In this document: positions 1 through 4,572 of the stretch, in pieces
How positions within the stretch are numbered: position 1 is the stretch's first letter
Layout of the letters: the number at the start of each line of letters is the position of its first letter
DNA from: Leptolyngbya sp. SIO4C5
GTDB taxonomy: Bacteria > Cyanobacteriota > Cyanobacteriia > Phormidesmidales > Phormidesmidaceae
Assembly (NCBI GenBank): GCA_010671965.1
Contig: JAAHIC010000234.1
Span: 1-6,934, forward strand
Direction: 5' to 3'
Length of the DNA: 6,934 nt
The notes under the pieces: generated by a model
What the model saw: only the letters and a program-made list of their open reading frames with translations
Database searches by the model: none
What the model was told of the DNA's origin: nothing
Position numbers and translations under genes: made by a program

Positions 1-1
1 T

Positions 2-42
2 ACAGTTCCTAATTCAGTCTGTAAGACTAAATTAGGAACTGT
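2..42. repeat. Near-perfect inverted repeat at the left edge
   Basis: Bases 2-14 (ACAGTTCCTAATT) are the exact reverse complement of 30-42. After one mismatch (C15/A29), bases 16-20 pair with 24-28 around a 3-nt loop. That is 18 pairs in a 41-nt hairpin, at the very end of the window and inside ftsQ coding sequence. A genuine hairpin is possible, but the location and tiny loop fit a fold-back artefact. Confidence 0.85.
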
Positions 43-226
43 TCATGTCGGTGCCTATAGCGATCGCTTTCAGTCACAGTTAACGGCCCTAGCCCAGCTA
101 CGCCATCTCGATCAGCGCTTAGCTACCCAAGAAATTGCCTATATTGACTTGAGCAGTCCCCAAAAACCCGTAATTCAGATGCTACAGGCGCAGCAGGTTG
201 ATCCCGCCGCAGTGCCCTATGATTAA
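2..226 (+). CDS. ftsQ: Cell division protein FtsQ, C-terminal fragment
   Basis: This is the 3' end of a gene whose start lies outside the window; the frame is open from base 2 to the TAA at 224-226 (74 codons). FtsQ is a single-pass membrane protein of the divisome, with a periplasmic POTRA and beta domain that bridges early and late division proteins. The visible part has the strand pattern of the FtsQ beta domain: KLGTVHVGAYSDRF, then LTALAQLRHLD, then EIAYIDLSSPQKPVIQ, with a short tail ending AAVPYD. The identification rests on this pattern from memory of cyanobacterial FtsQ and on position, because ftsQ directly precedes ftsZ in many cyanobacteria. The first dozen residues are doubtful, since bases 2-42 form a near-perfect hairpin that may be a fold-back artefact. 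A HIP1 site sits at 60-67. Confidence 0.8.
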   Translation, partial: TVPNSVCKTKLGTVHVGAYSDRFQSQLTALAQLRHLDQRLATQEIAYIDLSSPQKPVIQMLQAQQVDPAAVPYD

Positions 227-272
227 AACCATCAGATTTCAAAATCATCTGGTCCGGTTGTTTTGCTTTTTC
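227..272 (+). terminator. Weak candidate terminator after ftsQ
   Basis: Just after the ftsQ stop, CAGAT (233-237) pairs with ATCTG (247-251), and AACC (227-230) can pair with GGTT (256-259) across an internal loop. A T-rich run follows at 258-271 (TTGTTTTGCTTTTT). The stem is short and interrupted, so termination here is only a possibility. Confidence 0.25.
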
Positions 273-348
273 TGAATTCTTTCTGGGTTGCGATGCATTT
301 GTTTGCATTCTGAGGTTAAATAAGCCATATTTGTTGACCATAGCGTCC

Positions 349-371
349 CAAGATTATTTGTCATAATCTTG
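349..371. promoter_or_regulatory. 9-bp palindrome upstream of ftsZ
   Basis: CAAGATTAT (349-357) and ATAATCTTG (363-371) are exact reverse complements separated by TTGTC. The right arm contains CATAAT (362-367), a 5/6 match to a -10 box, although no good -35 box stands at the right distance (TTGACC at 334-339 is 22 bp away). It lies about 110 bp before ftsZ and could be a repressor or activator site or an RNA hairpin. I do not recognise the motif as that of a named regulator. Confidence 0.5.
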
Positions 372-386
372 TTGGGTTGATTCTGT

Positions 387-415
387 TTGGTTTTTTGGAC
401 ACGTTATTTTATAGT
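387..415 (+). promoter_or_regulatory. Candidate ftsZ promoter
   Basis: TATAGT (410-415) matches the -10 consensus at five of six bases. TTGGTT (387-392) lies 17 bp upstream as a weak -35. This would start transcription near 422 and give a leader of about 60 nt. The separate 255-nt spacer after ftsQ supports ftsZ having its own promoter, but this exact site is inferred from motif match alone. Confidence 0.35.
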
Positions 416-481
416 TGTCTGAAACTGCCCGGAGTTCGCTAAAAGTCTGGAGTCGAGTCAAGATCGCCTATTTTGTAATCT

Positions 482-1789
482 ATGTCAGCAGTCCCAACGC
501 CTCCCGATAGTCAATTGGCTCACCCGCAAGCAGCAGCGCACGACAATGGTCAATCGGCGACTGTTTGGTCAGGGGAATCTTTTAACGACTCTGGTTCTCA
601 CGCTAATCCTTTCCATCAGGCAGGTTTAGGCGTGAAACAATCCAATGATCTCAGGGTTATGTCAGCAGAAGCGTCGCAGGGCGGTGAAATTGTGCCGGGT
701 AGCGTAGCCAAAATTAAAGTAATTGGTGTTGGCGGGGGTGGCTGCAATGCCGTCAACCGCATGATCGATAGTGGTTTGTCAGGGATAGAGTTCTGGGCCG
801 TCAATACTGATGCTCAGGCGCTCACCAATGCTTCCGCGACAAACCGCTTGCAGGTCGGACAGAAGCTCACGCGAGGTTTGGGGGCCGGGGGCAATCCGGC
901 CATTGGTCAAAAAGCCGCCGAAGAATCTAGAGATGAGATTGCGGCTTGCCTTGATGAAGCTGATTTAGTCTTTATTACTGCCGGTATGGGCGGTGGGACG
1001 GGCACTGGTGCCGCGCCTGTGGTGGCTGAGGTGGCCAAAGAAGCTGGAGCGCTAACGGTCGGTGTGGTAACACGCCCCTTTACCTTTGAAGGTCGGCGTC
1101 GTACCGGCCAAGCTGAAGAGGGAATCGCCGCGCTGCAAAGCCGGGTAGATACTTTAATTATCATCCCCAATGACAAGCTACTTTCCGTCATTTCGGAGCA
1201 AACGCCGGTTCAAGAAGCTTTTCGCGTTGCTGATGATATTTTGCGACAGGGCGTTCAAGGCATTTCAGATATCATTACCATTCCCGGTTTGGTCAATGTA
1301 GACTTTGCCGATGTGCGAGCGGTAATGGCCGACGCTGGCTCCGCCCTGATGGGTATTGGTGTGGGTTCAGGGAAGTCCAGAGCTAGAGAAGCCGCGATCG
1401 CCGCTATTTCTTCCCCGCTGCTAGAAGCTTCTATCGACGGCGCGGCGGGGGCCGTGTTCAACATTACGGGCGGTAGCGATTTAACGCTGCATGAGGTCAA
1501 TGCCGCGGCTGAGATTATCTACGAGGCTGTTGATCCCAATGCTAATATTATTTTTGGCGCAGTAATTGACGAGCGACTCCAGGGTGAGGTTCGCATTACG
1601 GTAATTGCTACGGGGTTTAATGCTGAGGCTAAGGCTTCTGTAGAAACGCCAAGCGCGCGGGTGACGCCGTTAAAGCGATCGGCTTTTAGTAATCCTGTCG
1701 CGCCTGCTCCCAGTGAATCTGGCTCCTCTTCTGCAAGCGGTGGTCTAGACATTCCTGAGTTTTTGCAGCGGCGGCGTCCCTCTCGCTAG
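482..1789 (+). CDS. ftsZ: Cell division protein FtsZ (tubulin-like GTPase)
   Basis: FtsZ polymerises with GTP at midcell into the Z ring that organises the divisome. The 435 residues are complete. An N-terminal extension of about 75 residues, typical of cyanobacteria, carries NPFHQAGL (42-49). It is followed by [24 protein letters not shown], the start of the GTPase core. The tubulin signature GGGTGTG is at 170-176, and the T7 synergy loop NVDFADVR at 272-279 has the catalytic aspartates D274 and D277. A short linker rich in S, A and P (about 385-421) leads to the C-terminal peptide [11 protein letters not shown] (422-432), the docking site for partners such as SepF and ZipN. No clear Shine-Dalgarno precedes ATG 482 (GGAG at 449-452 is too far), which is common in cyanobacteria. 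An in-frame ATG at 659 (M60) sits in an 11-bp repeat of the first start and would give 376 residues, close to non-cyanobacterial FtsZ. Confidence 0.98.
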   Translation: MSAVPTPPDSQLAHPQAAAHDNGQSATVWSGESFNDSGSHANPFHQAGLGVKQSNDLRVMSAEASQGGEIVPGSVAKIKVIGVGGGGCNAVNRMIDSGLSGIEFWAVNTDAQALTNASATNRLQVGQKLTRGLGAGGNPAIGQKAAEESRDEIAACLDEADLVFITAGMGGGTGTGAAPVVAEVAKEAGALTVGVVTRPFTFEGRRRTGQAEEGIAALQSRVDTLIIIPNDKLLSVISEQTPVQEAFRVADDILRQGVQGISDIITIPGLVNVDFADVRAVMADAGSALMGIGVGSGKSRAREAAIAAISSPLLEASIDGAAGAVFNITGGSDLTLHEVNAAAEIIYEAVDPNANIIFGAVIDERLQGEVRITVIATGFNAEAKASVETPSARVTPLKRSAFSNPVAPAPSESGSSSASGGLDIPEFLQRRRPSR

Positions 1790-1836
1790 AGAGCGGGCTT
1801 AGGATCTTAACCGTAGTTGGGTTTGGCGCTGCCAAA
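1778..1836 (+). terminator. Hairpins after the ftsZ stop (weak terminator candidates)
   Basis: CCCTCTC (1778-1784) pairs with GAGAGCGG (1789-1796) around GCTA, with one bulged C; this stem spans the ftsZ stop codon. A second perfect stem, TTTGGC (1822-1827) with GCCAAA (1831-1836), follows, with ATTTT at 1842-1846. Neither has a proper T tract. Cyanobacteria lack Rho and often end transcripts at poorly canonical hairpins, so the function is uncertain. Confidence 0.3.
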
Positions 1837-1921
1837 TGCGGATTTTGCGCTGCAGCCTTCTCCCCTGACTAGAGGGGAAAGAATTAGGACTGACGCGCTT
1901 AACGAGTTTTAACGACCCGCG

Positions 1922-1972
1922 AGATCCCTTCGGCTATCACCACCCTCCTTAACTAAGGGGCAAGGGGGATCT
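1922..1972. repeat. Structured intergenic element of cyanobacterial repeat type
   Basis: AGATCCC (1922-1928) pairs exactly with GGGATCT (1966-1972), enclosing a second stem in which CCTT (1947-1950) pairs with AAGG (1955-1958). The purine-rich half AAGGGGCAAGGGGGATCT (1955-1972) resembles the dispersed AAGGGGG-GGGGGATC repeats common between genes in filamentous cyanobacteria. It lies in the 242-nt spacer between ftsZ and thiD. A further short hairpin, TCCCCT (1861-1866) with AGGGGA (1873-1878), lies upstream. Family membership is from memory and needs a copy search in the genome. Confidence 0.45.
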
Positions 1973-2031
1973 TGTTCTCTCCCGCTAATGTCCCCAATTC
2001 TGAACTGCGTAACTTCTAATGTTTTGTAGAA

Positions 2032-2841
2032 ATGGCAACTTCTCCTCCGATTGCCCTGACCATTGCCGGTTCTGATAGCGGCGGCGGGGCCGGTATTCAG
2101 GCTGACTTGAAGACGTTTGCCTTTCATCGCGTCCACGGTACCAGCGCCATTACCTGTGTTACGGCTCAGAATACCCAGGGCGTCAACCGGGTCGATGCCT
2201 TACCGCCGGAGGCTGTTGTCGCTCAGGTTGAAGCTGTCGTCAGCGATATGGATGTGCAGGCAGTCAAAACGGGAATGCTGCTGAACTCAAACATCATGAC
2301 AGCAATCGCTGAGCAGCTAAAGTCTCTACAGCTTAAAAATCTGGTGGTAGATCCGGTGATGGTGTCGCGGGTCGGGGCACAGCTGATTGACGATGAGGCG
2401 ATCGCCGTTCTGCGGCGCACACTAATTCCCCTAGCCACGGTATTGACTCCCAATCGCTACGAAGCCCAAATTCTCAGCGAGCTTGAAATTCAGTCCCTTG
2501 CCGATATGAAACAGGCCGCCCAGCGAATTTATCAGCTTGGGCCAAAGGCTGTTTTGGTCAAAGGCGGCGGGATGGCGGGTGATCTGCGGGGGGTGGATGT
2601 GTGGTTTGACGGCGATCGCCTAGAGGTGCTTAAAACTGAGACGGTTGAAACTGAGGATACTCACGGCACCGGCTGCACGCTCTCAGCCGCGATCGCCGCT
2701 AATTTAGCTCAGGGGCAAGCCGCTGCGTTGGCCGTAACCCAGGCTAAAGACTATGTGACAACAGCCCTAAAATCTTCCCTACGCATCGGGCAAGGCCAAG
2801 GCCCCGTAGGTCATTTCTTTACTCTGCTTGAAAAAGCCTAG
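2032..2841 (+). CDS. thiD: Hydroxymethylpyrimidine/phosphomethylpyrimidine kinase ThiD
   Basis: ThiD phosphorylates 4-amino-5-hydroxymethyl-2-methylpyrimidine (HMP) to HMP-P and then HMP-PP in the cytoplasm; HMP-PP is joined to the thiazole unit by ThiE to make thiamine phosphate. The 269 residues match the usual length of a single-domain enzyme of the ribokinase-like family. Visible motifs are the N-terminal ALTIAGSDSGGGAGIQADLKTF (8-29), HGTSAITCVTAQNTQGV (35-51), VVDPVMVSR (105-113), LTPNRYEA (138-145), VKGGG (176-180) and the anion-hole/catalytic DTHGTGCTLSAAIA (209-222), with C215 at the expected catalytic place. ATG 2032 has no clear Shine-Dalgarno, but the GSDSGGGAG motif starts 12 residues in, as in relatives. 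I see no TPP riboswitch in the leader. Its TAG overlaps the stop of the convergent gene by four bases. HIP1 sites occur at 2398, 2612 and 2689. Confidence 0.96.
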   Translation: MATSPPIALTIAGSDSGGGAGIQADLKTFAFHRVHGTSAITCVTAQNTQGVNRVDALPPEAVVAQVEAVVSDMDVQAVKTGMLLNSNIMTAIAEQLKSLQLKNLVVDPVMVSRVGAQLIDDEAIAVLRRTLIPLATVLTPNRYEAQILSELEIQSLADMKQAAQRIYQLGPKAVLVKGGGMAGDLRGVDVWFDGDRLEVLKTETVETEDTHGTGCTLSAAIAANLAQGQAAALAVTQAKDYVTTALKSSLRIGQGQGPVGHFFTLLEKA

Positions 2842-3350
2842 AAATCAGAGGTATCAGAGCTGCCCCAGGTGGATTCCCAATCGGGGCACTTCTCTTCGTC
2901 AGGGCCATAGGGATAAATAGCGCACACCAGCAGTTCGCCGTTGTAGACTTGGCCGTGGTAGTTGCGGCAGCCGACGCAGGTGGAATGCTGCTGCAGGAAT
3001 GGATCGATGGTTTGAGAAACCGGGGTCGAAATCTGCTCAGTCCACTCGGTTAAATCGACAAACAGCGAGGCTATCAGCGGTTCTAGCGTGGCGTTAAGCT
3101 GATCAGCCATGTCGTCTAGCTGAGGTGTCATCCTGGCTTCAATCGGCTCTACAGCCCGCTCAATTTGGAGCAGCAAGCTCTCAAGTTCTGGCGCGATCGC
3201 CTGCTCAACCTGATCTACCTGCTCGTTGAAGGCTTCAGAAAATTCGGCAGCAGATTCGGCTGCCTGACGGCTGACAGCCTCAAAAAACTGGCTGGTTTCC
3301 TGGGCAATCTCTTCGACGGCTTGCCAAAACTGCTTTGACCACTCTTCCAT
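2838..3350 (-). CDS. Conserved cyanobacterial-type helical protein with C-terminal Cys4 module
   Basis: I cannot assign a function to this 170-residue protein. Residues 1-100 are acidic and mostly predicted helix (EEIAQETSQFFEAVSRQAAES, EQVDQVEQAIAPELESLLLQ), with regular hydrophobic spacing suggesting amphipathic or coiled-coil packing. There is no signal peptide and no membrane span. The C-terminal 50 residues are different: C125 and C128 in TCVGCRNYHG, then C143 in LLVCAIYPYG, then C155 in EKCPDWE. The spacing C-x2-C-x14-C-x11-C could bind zinc or an iron-sulfur cluster. From memory, cyanobacterial hypothetical proteins often carry a similar CxxC-YHG-LVCA-HPYG-CPDWE tail. The start codon lies two bases after the stop of the phasin-like gene, so the two are probably co-transcribed and translationally coupled. 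No strong Shine-Dalgarno is visible. Its stop overlaps thiD's stop on CTAG (2838-2841). Confidence 0.85.
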   Translation of the reverse strand: MEEWSKQFWQAVEEIAQETSQFFEAVSRQAAESAAEFSEAFNEQVDQVEQAIAPELESLLLQIERAVEPIEARMTPQLDDMADQLNATLEPLIASLFVDLTEWTEQISTPVSQTIDPFLQQHSTCVGCRNYHGQVYNGELLVCAIYPYGPDEEKCPDWESTWGSSDTSDF

Positions 3351-3352
3351 AA

Positions 3353-3730
3353 CTAATCTTTGCGCTTTAGATTTTGCAACTCTTGCCGCAGGGCTTCCAC
3401 TTGCTGGCGTAAAACCTCTTCTTGCCGCCTCTCTGCCAGAGCGCTATCATCGTCATCTTCAATAATTTCAATACGACGCGGCTGTTTTGAGGCCGATGAC
3501 GCAGATCCGGGAGCATTCGGCGGCACCTGCTGGGCCCGGTTCATCATTTCGTTAATCAGGCGTTGGGCTTCTTCGGTGGTCATCTCCCCCCGCTCGACCA
3601 GCTCATCTACCAGTTTTTGCGCCTGTCCTCGCAGTTCCCCTAGGGTGCCGCCTGCTTTCTCTCCAGCATAGGACGCAATACCGACCCCTAAATAAAAAGC
3701 TTTTTGAACTAAATCTCCGAAACCTGCCAT
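3353..3730 (-). CDS. Phasin-like small helical protein
   Basis: This 125-residue protein starts MAGFGDLVQKAFYLGVGIASYAGEK, a moderately hydrophobic amphipathic segment. It continues with LGELRGQAQKLVDELVERGEMTTEEAQRLINEMMNRAQQ (30-68), the pattern LVDELVxxGExTxEEAxxLINE seen in the small proteins annotated as phasin family or polyhydroxyalkanoate synthesis regulator phasin. Residues 69-97 form a linker ending in an acidic EDDDD run (91-95), and the C-terminus (98-125) is a charged coiled coil. True phasins coat storage granules, but in cyanobacteria this family name is loose, and no PHA gene is present here, so I do not infer a granule role. The start is well supported by a perfect AAGGAG eight bases upstream. 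It is the first gene of a probable two-gene operon, with the Cys4 protein following after two bases. Confidence 0.8.
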   Translation of the reverse strand: MAGFGDLVQKAFYLGVGIASYAGEKAGGTLGELRGQAQKLVDELVERGEMTTEEAQRLINEMMNRAQQVPPNAPGSASSASKQPRRIEIIEDDDDSALAERRQEEVLRQQVEALRQELQNLKRKD

Positions 3731-3738
3731 GATTGCGG

Positions 3739-3773
3739 CTCCTTGCGCCTCATTGCTTCCAGCATAGGCGCAA
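3739..3773 (-). promoter_or_regulatory. Shine-Dalgarno abutting a leader hairpin of the phasin-like gene
   Basis: On the minus strand the leader reads TTGCGCCT (3773-3766), a 15-nt apical part, then AGGCGCAA (3750-3743), a perfect 8-bp stem. Within the apical part TGCT and AGCA add four more pairs around a 3-nt loop. The last two stem bases are the first two of AAGGAG (3744-3739), the ribosome binding site eight bases before ATG. Folding would therefore place the Shine-Dalgarno at the foot of the hairpin. A regulatory role is inferred. Confidence 0.55.
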
Positions 3774-3826
3774 CCTCATGTCTGCGACCAGTTTAGATCA
3801 CCGCCTCACCAGGTGTGTAAAACCCG

Positions 3827-3834
3827 AAAAAAAA
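3827..3834 (-). terminator. Terminator T tract of ffs
   Basis: On the minus strand, eight consecutive T residues follow directly after the closing GC-rich helix of the SRP RNA (GGTCTCCGGGTCGC then T8). The RNA's own end helix thus serves as the terminator stem. This also sets the 3' end of ffs. Confidence 0.75.
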
Positions 3835-3835
3835 G

Positions 3836-3930
3836 CGACCCGGAGACCACGCCTATCACAAGCATCCCGTATTGCTGCTACCTTCCGGTCCTGACAAAGT
3901 TTGGGCGTTGTAATCGCATGGTTCCGAGTC
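3836..3930 (-). ncRNA. ffs: Small bacterial signal recognition particle RNA (4.5S-type)
   Basis: This RNA is the scaffold of the signal recognition particle. It binds Ffh and directs ribosomes making membrane proteins to FtsY. The minus strand contains the diagnostic domain IV hairpin GTCAGGACCGGAAGGTAGCAGC (3895-3874): the GGAA tetraloop within CCGGAAGG and the asymmetric AGCAGC loop that binds the Ffh M domain. The ends close: GACTCGGAACCATGC at the 5' end (3930-3916) pairs with GCGTGGTCTCCGGGTC near the 3' end, with a single bulged base, and a T8 terminator follows. The length is about 95 nt, usual for small cyanobacterial SRP RNA. The exact ends are inferred from the helix. An extended -10 box stands at the right distance upstream. 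Confidence 0.95.
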
Positions 3931-3936
3931 ATCTAT

Positions 3937-3945
3937 AGAATAACA
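3937..3945 (-). promoter_or_regulatory. Extended -10 promoter of ffs
   Basis: The minus strand reads TGTTATTCT at 3945-3937, a TGn-TATTCT extended -10 box. Its last base is six bases before G at 3930, the base at which the SRP end helix begins, so structure and promoter position agree. The -35 region (GTGTAG, 3965-3960) is poor, as is common with extended -10 promoters. The promoter for the divergent HD-domain gene must lie in the same 51-bp gap. Confidence 0.5.
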
Positions 3946-3981
3946 CCATCTCACGCTAGCTACACGGAGAAAACCAGAGAT

Positions 3982-4572
3982 ATGGATAACTTGCTGCTTA
4001 ACCAAAGGCTGCAGTTTGTATTAGAACTTGACCGACTGAAGCAGGTGCAGCGGCAAACGTTGCTACTCGACCAGTCCCGGCAGGAGAACAGCGCTGAACA
4101 TTCCTGGCATCTGGCCCTGATGGCGATCGCGCTGGCAGAGTATGCCCCTCCAGAAACCAACCTGTTTCGGGCCATTCAGCAGGTGCTGATCCATGACATT
4201 GTAGAAATCGATGCCGGGGATGTCTTCTGTTATGACGCTGCCGCTCACACTGACAAAGCTCAGCGGGAGGCGGAGGCCGCCACGCGCATCTTTGGCCTGC
4301 TGCCTGAGCCGCAGGCGGCAGAACTGCGATCGCTCTGGGATGAATTTGAAGCCAGTGAAACCCCAACCGCTCAGTTTGCTGCTGCCCTCGATCGCCTCCA
4401 GCCTTTCCTGCACAACCAGCAGACCCAGGGGGGCACCTGGAAAAAATACGGCATTTCTCGCCAGCAGGTGATGCAGCGGATGGCACCACTCAAGACGGGA
4501 ACCCCGGCGCTGTGGAACTGGACAGTGGGGACAATTGATGACTGCGTGGCGGCGGGCTGGCTGCGGCCCTAG
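3982..4572 (+). CDS. HD-domain phosphohydrolase, YfbR/HDDC2-like (probable 5'-deoxynucleotidase)
   Basis: The 196-residue protein belongs to the HD superfamily of metal-dependent phosphohydrolases. The sequence QENSAEHSWHLALMAIALAEYA (35-56) and VLIHDIVEIDAGD (68-80) give the metal ligands H40, H71 and D72, with acidic residues E75 and D77 and a distal D137 in AALDRLQPFL. This is the arrangement of E. coli YfbR and human HDDC2, which remove phosphate from deoxynucleoside 5'-monophosphates, so a role in nucleotide pool control is likely, although substrate cannot be read from sequence. I chose ATG 3982 (GGAG at 3966-3969, 12 bases upstream, is a weak ribosome site). The frame stays open upstream to a TTG at 3901, but that would place 27 non-homologous codons through the ffs gene and its promoter. 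The stop overlaps that of yifB by four bases on CTAG. Confidence 0.88.
   Translation: MDNLLLNQRLQFVLELDRLKQVQRQTLLLDQSRQENSAEHSWHLALMAIALAEYAPPETNLFRAIQQVLIHDIVEIDAGDVFCYDAAAHTDKAQREAEAATRIFGLLPEPQAAELRSLWDEFEASETPTAQFAAALDRLQPFLHNQQTQGGTWKKYGISRQQVMQRMAPLKTGTPALWNWTVGTIDDCVAAGWLRP

Noticed and set aside
1790..2031. TPP riboswitch upstream of thiD
   Set aside because: The conserved CUGAGA and ACCUGAUCUGG-type elements of the TPP aptamer are absent; only short hairpins and a repeat-like element are visible.
1909..2136. Minus-strand open frame (75 codons) over the ftsZ-thiD spacer
   Set aside because: It translates the structured repeat and the start of thiD in antisense; there is no family resemblance and no ribosome site.
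3360..3671. Plus-strand open frame (103 codons) opposite the phasin-like gene
   Set aside because: The product is Ser/Arg-rich, typical of antisense translation of a Glu/Ala/Leu-rich coding sequence. The minus-strand gene has a perfect ribosome site and family-like sequence.
3998..4489. Long minus-strand open frame (163 codons) opposite the HD gene
   Set aside because: The translation is low-complexity, Pro/Ala/Arg/Cys-rich and unlike any family, and the plus strand carries clear HD motifs. It is a shadow frame.
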